Positions 57,155-64,000 of a DNA stretch of 64,000 bases are shown here, one piece after another. The stretch is from positions 2,609,001-2,673,000 of the forward strand of contig OX387205.1 in NCBI GenBank assembly GCA_947561715.1, written 5' to 3'. Source of the stretch: Ascidia mentula (lineage: Eukaryota; Chordata; Ascidiacea; Phlebobranchia; Ascidiidae). Position numbers and translations under genes: made by a program. The notes below the pieces were generated by a model. That model did no database searches, was not told where the DNA came from, and saw nothing but the letters and a program-made list of their open reading frames with translations. Position 1 is the first letter of the stretch; each line of letters opens with the position of its first letter.

Positions 57155-57746
57155 TTACGAAAATATGTCGGTTTCTTCTTGGTACATGGGAGATTCGATA
57201 TCGTCCGCCATTGAAATGCGGGGAAGCCGAACGTCCAACGGAGTTTCATAGTCAATGTGACCTCCGTTAAACAACGTGGCTCCTGCAATAAATTTGTAAA
57301 TAAACATTGCATCCATACGTTTGTAAGCAGCGCGGTCATAACATTTCACTATGTGATAAATATTATCTAGTTTCTTTTTAACATTTGCCGTATAATGGCA
57401 ACTTAGTTTGTCGGTGGAACAGTGGCCCGATATATGCCTGGGGTCGCGAGTTCAAATCTCACCGGGAGCTTAATTTTTATTTTCACTTGATCACTTTGTT
57501 TTAAGTTCTTTTAACAACGTTTAACGAATAAACACATTCGTATTTATTTTACCTTCGTCTTCTTCTTCCATGTTACCGTTGGGAATAGTGGAGTAATTTT
57601 GGTTGTATTTTGTGTCTAAAAAATTATAACACATCAGATATAGGTGGCTACGATGACAGAAACCGAAGTTACCGTTGTATGAGGTCGGTGGATTGTACAC
57701 GGGAGGTTCTTTTACGTACGTGTCAGGTGGCAACATATCTTCGAGG
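57155..57746 (-). CDS. Last two exons of an unrecognised gene
   Basis: Exon 57553-57746 (AG acceptor, GT donor) encodes LEDMLPPDTYVKEPPVYN...NYSTIPNG and an acidic MEEEDE end. It splices in frame (G + TG gives Val) to exon 57155-57348, which encodes KCYDRAAYKRMDAMF...PLDVRLPRISMADDI and ends TAA. About 128 residues of C-terminus are seen; upstream exons are not identified. The intron holds a tRNA-like SINE head. A broken copy of the first of these exons lies at 44.2 kb. I do not recognise the family. Confidence 0.6.
57404..57472 (+). mobile_element. tRNA-like SINE head
   Basis: The 3' half (GGGTCGCGAGTTCAAATCTC then CACCGGGAGCTT) matches the 3' half of the tRNA-like sequence at 63164-63237. 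The 5' half is decayed. It is intronic to the gene at 57155-57746, on the opposite strand. Confidence 0.5.
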
Positions 57747-57888
57747 CTGAAAATGATTTTTCAGTAGATAAAAAAACTGATTACAACAAATCCTTATTAA
57801 GTAGTTGCACTTTCTATATTGTTGTCCTAGGCCTAGAATATCAGCCAAAGATCGTTGTAAGATTACAAAACCAAAAAAATGGGATAAG

Positions 57889-58143
57889 CAAAGTGGAGCC
57901 AAAACGGGGCCTGACGGTAATGGTTGAGCTTTGCTTGGCCATAGTGTTTCCACCTTGTTTTTTCCGTAAGGTTGCACCTAGTTTGGTGCCCAACGGATTA
58001 CGGTGATTGTATAGTCACCACAAAGTGGAAGTCTTTGCTTGGCCGTTTGGTCAGCAAAGTCCTCTGAAAGTCACACCAGCTGCACTGATGAGACCTTTTT
58101 AGGTCGAAACAGTGGCAATCTGTCTGCAGCTTACACAATTCAC
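57889..58143 (+). mobile_element. Hammerhead-ribozyme-bearing short retroelement, plus-strand copy
   Basis: It aligns over its whole length with the reverse complement of 5706-5953: GTGGAGCCAA start, GGTTGAGC, TTTCCACCTTG, the TTTGGTGCCCAACGGAT hairpin region, AAGTCTTTGCTTGGCCG, then the ribozyme and GCAGCTTACACA. No convincing target duplication is visible, so boundaries are taken from the 5.7-kb copy. Confidence 0.75.
58078..58131 (+). ncRNA. Type I hammerhead ribozyme (fully paired)
   Basis: Stem I AGCTGCA (58078-58084) pairs with TGCAGCT (58125-58131). CTGATGA at 58085-58091; stem II GACCT/AGGTC (58092-58096, 58101-58105) with a TTTT loop; GAA at 58106-58108; stem III ACAG/CTGT (58109-58112, 58120-58123) with a TGGCAAT loop; cleavage expected after C58124. 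All conserved core residues are present and every stem base pairs. Confidence 0.92.
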
Positions 58144-59211
58144 AAAAATGAGGTTCAAAGCATACTGACTTCGCTAATACAAGCATTTGTTATTTAATAT
58201 TTTTTAGAAGGGGTGCACTTCTAGAAGAAGAGCCAAATTAAACTTATGCGTATTCGCGTGGTCCCTTTCAACGAACAAAACAGTTTTAAAAAACTCCTTT
58301 CGTGTGTGGAGTTGCATAGCAGCGAGAATTACAGCAATTAGTTGGGCCTACTTCGCGTAAAGTGGTTCCGACGATTCCAATTCGGCGTCAAAACCGTCGT
58401 CGAAAAACGAATTCTTCTCGCTGGTTGGTTTCGATGGAACTGCAAAGTTCAATGGAACCACGATAAAAACAACGGATAAATCGTTGCACATCCAATAACT
58501 GCACTTGTATCATATCAATCAGATTGGAGAGATTTTGCTACTGTATTGTATAATGCATAAAGATGTCGTTGCAGATGTCCAATTGCTTGCTGAGGTTTCA
58601 TAAAATTTAATGGATGGTTCTTTAATGCAAGACTTCTTAAACTTTTCGGGTCACGGTGCAGTTTTATCGTCTTAATTTGTTCACGATACGCCAGGTTTTT
58701 AAGTCAGTGTAAGTGAATCTATATATTGATGTAATATCTTAATTCCAAGTACCGGTATGGCCCTGCACCATTTCTTCGCTAGTGTCATAAAGGAAAGGCC
58801 TGATTACAACAACAATTGCAGCTGTATAACATACAAGCGCTTGCAATTAATTTTTATGTTTCACACAAAACTCTGCGTTATTGACATGTTTGTAGCACAG
58901 ACAACGAGCCATGGCGTACCGCGGTACGACCACAAACCGACTAGTTTTTAAAAACCTGAATAAGTTGTTATTTTTTATGTTAATACAGTTAAATATTCGC
59001 TACAGCCAGTCCAGACGGTATGGATAGACAGCATTTATATGACCACGAAATTCCATTGTGACGCGAGAAAAGCACTGAGAAATGGTATAGTATTGCAATG
59101 AACATTCTTGTTGCAGTTGTACGTATACGACTGTGGCACAGTTTAATTTGTTTTAAAATTGATTTTCGCATTTTAAAGAATTTATTTTTGACAAATTCCA
59201 ACCGTCCACAA
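58144..59211. other. Spacer downstream of BBS9
   Basis: The frames here are short and unsupported. It probably contains the BBS9 3' UTR on its right side. Confidence 0.4.
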
Positions 59212-62200
59212 TTAAGTGCACTCACATTCTTTGTGTTTCTCCTTTATTTTCCGGTTTGGGGGTTTTGAGGTTGTAGAAGTTGGCAGACGAGCTCCCTTGG
59301 CAAGTTTGTCCAATAAACTCATCAGGTGTTTCTTTAACTGCACACACACATATGTTTAACAGATCAACGAACCTTATTCCGATATACATCAGTGCTCAAA
59401 TACAACATACATTGTTTTGGCAAATCGCGGTCCTCTAGATGGAGTTTTGTTTTCAGGTATTGCAATATTAACGCGAGTTTATTTCCAATAACACCGGTTG
59501 AAGTCAACGTCCGCTACACAATGCACAAAATCTGATCGGGATTTCTTACCCAGGGTAACCGGGTTCGAATCCCAGTGCGGCAAAAAAACTGTTTCAATAA
59601 TTTGTTCCACTGGGCAACCAAATCTAATATTCACATGGTAATCGACACTGGTGTGACTAAATCTATAGTGACTTACAACATCAAAAAACAAATTTCTCGC
59701 TAATCTGCGTATTTCTGGTTGTACACAAAAGCGATAATATGTTTTCTAGGAGCTGCAACTGAGCCTCTGTTTCGACCTAATTTCGACCCATTAAGTCTTC
59801 GCATGACCGTTTGGTCGGCAAGACTGTCGTATTGTCACCGCAAAACTGCATTGGTGAGACCTAATAGCTCACAACAGTGGCTCAATATGCATTTTACCTA
59901 CAATATATTTTAAACAAATCACCCAGAAAATGGCCCTGTTAATTTCTTTCACTTAATTAAGTTTAAATCAGACTTAACAGAAAACAAGTCTTTGCTTGGC
60001 CGTTTGGTCAGCAAAGTCGTCAGATAGTCACACCAGCTGCACTGATGAGACCGCATAGGACGAAACAGTGGCCATCTGTCTACAGCTTACACAGTTAACA
60101 GAAGTGAAAAGCAGTAGAAGGGGATCAGGTTCTAACCTTATTTGTGTCTTGGGGGAGTTCCAATCCATGTTGACCGTAACTGAAGTTTGGTTCCCTGACT
60201 CCTGTCTTGGATGACATAGAAGTCCGGAGGAGAGAAGTGATCCCTGCGTCCACCATTTCTTCCCATCCCTGAATCGATAAAAGATGAGGATCAAAGCACT
60301 GGTGGAGGATTACTAGATTTAGTTAAGTTGTAAAACCCTATTTTGTCACTTAAAGTTTATTTGCCAATGTGAATTTCAAGTAATTTTGTATTTAAACCAA
60401 ACTGATGACGACATGAGTTGTTGCTGAAACACAAATAAATTAATAATTCATACTTCAATCCAAATTCAATTTTTTTTCAAAACTGCCCTAGTATTAAACC
60501 AAGCAAAAACAAGCCCAAAGGTTGTGCACGCTATTTTTTTGTTCACGCAGGAATTCAAAGCCAGGATTTCTTTCAATGGCCTTTTTTCAATTGCCCGTCC
60601 CAGTGTACGCCTTTATACTGTTATATACACTGTGGCCGTGACCGTGCAGCGACACCAGGTGGTCACACATACATTGCAGAAAACCATACAAAATATTTTT
60701 CCGCTTACACAAAAAACTACATTTTGTTTGAAGTAAAAATTTGCCTGCCACTTATTCCAAACCTTGTTGGTGCAAAAAATGCAATTGTCAGAGTTATTGC
60801 CTCACCATATTGTTCTTATTGTAGGTATGGTCGACACACAAAACCGATGATAAAGTGTCTTGTTCCGCTTCGCTCAATTCCCTCCACACCGTACAAAGCA
60901 GTATTAAAAGTCTGGTACCTGAACTCAAACTACACGAACATTTCTTCAAAGCTTCCTCGTTCTCGGTGAGTGCGTCGGCCACCGCCAAAATCTTAACACA
61001 GATTAATTGCAGAAAAACCTCAAAAATATTAAGTATTATAAGTACAAGTTATGCTTTTTTAGTAAGTGCAAAAAGTGGTATTTTGGGTAATAATTTCTCC
61101 ATAATAACACAGCAAGCTACAAAAGCAGCAGAAATCCGGATGATCGAAATCATTTAACTACAAAAAAACAATCCTTTATATCCAGTTGGACACTAATATC
61201 TCCAGGAAAACCTCGAGATCTTGAATACTTTGCATTTATTCATTTCCTTACTGTACCTGGGTGTGCGTTCCCTCAAGTAAAGTATCAAGGCAGTTAAGTG
61301 GAGCGGGCGTCTTGTCTTTAAATCTTGACAGCAGGCGACGTTGTATAGCTCGGTATTGCAGAGCGCGTTGCTCCAATACAAGGCGAATCTCCTCTCTCGT
61401 CACCCGAAGCTGAAAAACATCAATTGTGAGTTTTATACCGATGTATGTACTATATTTTAGGGTTAGATACGATTACGTCAAGTCGATGTATGCACTCTGG
61501 GCGAATATTTTATGTGTTCATACTTAAAAACAATTCCATCGCTGTGAAATATTGACAATTTGCTGTTTTTTCGTTTTTTTTTTCAAACTTGACAACTGTA
61601 ATATTCGTACGTTAAGTACAGAAGTATTTTTGATACCTTCGTTGCCACAGTTCTTATACACTTTACATGAAACTGTGACAGTAGAGGATTTTAGAAACAC
61701 CCACAGACCAATCTACTGCAAATATCACTGGTTCTATACGTTTTAGTTGAGTATGCCATTCATAATGGACGTGGACTTCACCAAACCAATTTCCATCCTA
61801 AGATATTTACGGACAGTTTCATCCTTAAACGTTAAACAAACATGTGTAGGTAATATTACATAGGGATGTAACCTGTAACATACTCCCAAGTGGAACTCAC
61901 AGCACGAAACAATGTAGAAGAGATGTTCATTACCTGATAATGAAGGTCAATTAGGTGCATGTATTCATCCAATGCCGGCTGATCCTGTATTGTAATGTGT
62001 ATATCAGGTCGCATCAATTTCAACCGCGAAACCAACTCTGACGTAATCAACCATAATCCGTCATACGAATCACACTGTATACGATAACGGTCTGTGGAAG
62101 AAAAAAAGTGGTTATGTGCTTTGACAATTCGGGTGATTTTTCGACGTACTTGATGATTTCGACGTTAGAATCGTAGCTGTAGGGCCGCTGTAGTATTCGA

Positions 62201-63028
62201 ACCCAATGCAATGTGGACCGCTGGAATCGCACGAAAAATCTGGGCAAAATGGAAAAGTTATTCGAACTGAATACTGTACTGTGGCGATGTTCATTGAGGC
62301 GCCAATAAATACAACTCCATTGGCAGTTTAACGAGCAGCATAAAAACGAGATGTATGTAAAAATATAGGCACATGTCACGGTTTGCTGAACACGCAGTAG
62401 TCAATACTATACGTGAATTTTGAAAAAAAACATGAATTTTGATTATCGGAATTATTTGGCCGCCATCACTTCTGTTTTAGTAGCTAGCTATATATTTAAA
62501 AACATAGTTTATTCTTACAACTTTACAACAACCTAAATCACCAAATACAACATAAAGCTGTACTAACTTACCAAATATAGAGTCTTTATTTAACTGCAGT
62601 TTGATTATAGCAAGAGTATCAGAAAAAAACTAACCGCTAAAAATTTCCATCAAATTCACGCAGGCAATATTGCTCTCCAGCGTCACCCTGTGGTCCAATT
62701 TTTTTACCGGTGCTGAATTTTTCGCCACGAGAGTTAAAGGAAGTTCAATCGTTGTCATGGCGACTTTAGGAACGCCTGCAAAACAACTCAAGATAAAGAG
62801 AAATACAACGACTCATATAATAACGTTAACAATGAGCATATGCATTCTTTTTGACTCTAGCGTGAATACAATGAAAAATCAATGACAGTGCGCGACGAAT
62901 TTTAAATGTTTTTTTTGTACCTGACGCTTGTTGGTAATGAACGGTGACATTCTGCGTGAGACGAGAAGGCACAAAATCCTGTTGGAGGAAAAACGACGGC
63001 CTTACTGATGGCGGATGCTCACTGTCAG
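59212..63028 (-). CDS. BBS9: BBS9 (PTHB1), C-terminal eight exons
   Basis: BBS9 is a core BBSome subunit that helps move membrane cargo in cilia. Exons on the minus strand: 62921-63028, 62635-62775, 62150-62278, 61934-62091, 61257-61409, 60806-60991, 60137-60268 and 59212-59337 (stop TAA at 59212-59214). All have AG acceptors and GT donors, and phases agree across every junction, giving about 376 residues. Recognisable vertebrate-like stretches are NRYRIQCDSYDGLWLITSEL, YRAIQRRLLSRFKDKTPAPL, LDTLLEGTHTQILAVADAL, GWEEMVDAGITSLLRTSMS and LKKHLMSLLDKLAKGARL. The N-terminal beta-propeller exons lie beyond the window. Introns carry a hammerhead element copy, tRNA-like debris and possibly the SINE-like insertion at 63 kb. 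Confidence 0.93.
59550..59583 (+). mobile_element. tRNA-like fragment (B box)
   Basis: CCGGGTTCGAATCCCAG followed by TGCGGCA looks like the T-arm and acceptor end of a tRNA. The 5' half is not recognisable, so it is a relic and not a gene. It lies in the last BBS9 intron. Confidence 0.35.
59767..59890 (+). mobile_element. Decayed hammerhead-element copy
   Basis: It keeps the CCGTTTGGTCGGCAAG hairpin half, TTGTCACCGCAAAACTGCA, a mutated core (TTGGTGAGACC) and AACAGTGGC. The ribozyme core is destroyed. Confidence 0.5.
59974..60103 (+). mobile_element. 5'-truncated hammerhead-element copy in a BBS9 intron
   Basis: An insert (59983-60094) is flanked by a 9-bp direct repeat TTAACAGAA (59974-59982 and 60095-60103). 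It begins inside the element at AAGTCTTTGCTTGG and ends with the ribozyme and TACAGCTTACACAG. A truncated 5' end with a short target duplication is what target-primed reverse transcription leaves. It is antisense to BBS9. Confidence 0.8.
60035..60087 (+). ncRNA. Hammerhead ribozyme with two pairing defects
   Basis: The core CTGATGA...GAAA is intact. Stem I has one A-C mismatch (TACAGCT in place of TGCAGCT) and stem II one A-A mismatch (GACC with GGAC). Stem III is perfect. Activity is probably reduced. Confidence 0.8.
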
Positions 63029-63057
63029 CTTAAAACATTAAAATAAAACAAACTTAA

Positions 63058-63653
63058 CATTTTTCAACAACCATGAGGTTTTCAGGCTTGGCAGCCCAGG
63101 CAATGCAGCCCAGCTGGATCAGCCACTTTTTCCTGACAAGTCGGAACAAGATTTGAACAATCAAGCTCCCGGTGAGGTTTGAACTCACGACCCTGGGCTA
63201 ACCAGGCCCAACGCTCTACCAACTGAGCTACAGGAGCTCAGTGGTTTCACGGGGTATATTGTGGCCAAGGTACACTGGTGCGCAAGCGCACAACTTGCCA
63301 GGCAACCTTCACATATACGTAGGGGATCTCTACCACCGTATCAGATGACGCAGTAATATTTCATGCAATGGCATGATAGGCAGGATCGCCCCACTGCGCA
63401 GGTCCTTGCTTGGCGATCACAGCTAACGTATCGCGATCATGATACGCAGTGGGGCGATTGATTTTTCAAATCTTGTTCCGACTTGTCAGGAAAAAGTGGC
63501 TGATCCAGCTGGGCTGCATTGCCTGGGCAGCCAAGCCTGAAAACCTCATGATCGCGATACGTTAGCTGTGATCGCCAAGCAAGGACCTGCGCAGTGGGGC
63601 GATCCTGCCTATCATGCCATTGCATGAAATATTACTGCGTCATTTTTCAACAA
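63058..63653 (-). mobile_element. SINE-like insertion with nested inverted repeats and 13-bp target duplication
   Basis: A 570-bp insert (63071-63640) is flanked by CATTTTTCAACAA at 63058-63070 and 63641-63653. Inside, 63072-63155 is inverted at 63467-63550 (one mismatch in 84), and 63346-63441 is inverted without mismatch at about 63547-63642. A tRNA-like head on the minus strand is followed by the 63072-63155 body. The right part looks like a second, rearranged copy of the same body joined head to head. Confidence 0.75.
63164..63237 (-). mobile_element. tRNA-like head of the SINE-like insertion
   Basis: It folds as a cloverleaf: acceptor GCTCCTG/CGGGAGC, D arm GCTC/GAGC, anticodon stem TGGGC/GCCCA, T arm GTGAG/CTCAC, with A box (TAGCTCAGTTGG) and B box. 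An extra base before the anticodon stem, U at position 37 and the repeat context argue that it is a SINE promoter rather than a working tRNA gene. The nominal anticodon would be GGT. Confidence 0.6.
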
Positions 63654-64000
63654 TCAATCATTTGTAATTAAATATCCAGTTGTGGAAGATATGAAAGATT
63701 AATCTCTAAGTGGAATAAAACATCATGTACAAGTGTGTATGACTTGTAGAATATTTGCATCTTGTGGAAATTTAGGGCCCTCTTTTATAAACATACACAG
63801 AAATAAATTTAATATTTTTGTACCAAACATGTCACAAGTTCATTGTACAAATTGAACATCGAAGCTTGAATGAAAAAAACTCAAAGTGATCCAACATAAA
63901 AGTAAGTTTTAGTGACTTCAATTACATGATTATCGCAAGTCAAATTTCAAAAGAACTTCTCACACAAGTAGTGTCTACTTTGTTATAAAGACTGCGATGT
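63654..64000. other. Probable BBS9 intron
   Basis: AT-rich, with no exon-like frame on the minus strand that I can support. Confidence 0.4.

Noticed and set aside
59281..59335. CTGATGAG on the minus strand as another hammerhead
   Set aside because: No GAAA or pairing stems follow, and the sequence is the BBS9 coding stretch KKHLMSLL.
60401..60440. CTGATGACGAC...GTTGCTGAAAC as a PLE hammerhead tail
   Set aside because: Stem II pairs only with wobble and two extra bases separate it from GAAA; no stem I is visible. It may be a relic but is too weak to list.
60724..61157. Plus-strand frames over 60.7-61.2 kb
   Set aside because: They are antisense to BBS9 exon 60806-60991, whose minus-strand reading matches the family.
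63164..63237. Functional tRNA gene
   Set aside because: An extra base precedes the anticodon stem, U37 is unusual, and the sequence is the head of a repeat bounded by a target duplication with a related decayed copy at 57404.

Overview
This is a eukaryotic (animal) window: AT-rich, mostly repetitive, with intron-containing genes, Penelope-like, Ty3/gypsy, LINE, CACTA-like and hAT-like transposons, and tRNA-derived SINEs. The best-anchored host gene is the 3' half of BBS9 (PTHB1) on the minus strand at the right end. The dominant gene family resembles the pannexin-like channel domain of LRRC8. LRRC8 is thought to be a chordate invention, so an invertebrate chordate such as a tunicate is my best guess. 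That is inference and not certain.

Layout. 1-1.4 kb: a truncated Penelope-like element (PLE) between 255-bp inverted arms. 1.4-49 kb: eight minus-strand, single-exon copies of one membrane-protein family, in order A1, B1, B2, (2.1-kb PLE wreck at 17.8-19.9 kb), A2, A3, A4, B3, A5. Only A2, A4 and B3 are intact. The others carry shared or private nonsense codons, frameshifts, deletions or a truncating inversion. The copies were spread as segmental duplications that carried the same transposon debris: three copies of one gypsy integrase remnant, three hAT-like MITEs and three LINE tails. 49.3-55.1 kb: a complete CACTA/EnSpm-like DNA transposon with short terminal inverted repeats, a 3-bp target duplication, a 668-aa transposase and a second, spliced DUF4806 gene. 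It appears to have split the oldest copy (A5) from its upstream flank, which continues at 55.3-57 kb. 57.1-57.8 kb: the last two exons of an unrecognised gene. 59.2-63.0 kb: eight in-frame exons of BBS9. 63.06-63.65 kb: a SINE-like insertion with nested inverted repeats.

Two things stand out. First, the channel-like proteins keep the LRRC8/pannexin four-helix core and extracellular cysteines but have no leucine-rich repeats, a cytoplasmic loop of about 380 residues, and paralogue-specific loss of one predicted disulfide. Second, there is a roughly 250-bp mobile element that ends in a textbook type I hammerhead ribozyme. One copy at 5.7 kb has a 13-bp target duplication and two empty paralogous sites, one at 58.1 kb has a fully paired ribozyme, and one 5'-truncated copy with a 9-bp duplication sits inside the last BBS9 intron. 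Decayed relatives lie at 20.0, 55.2 and 59.8 kb. With PLEs carrying their own minimal hammerhead-like tails nearby, this looks like a retrozyme- or SINE-like element that may be moved by PLE machinery.
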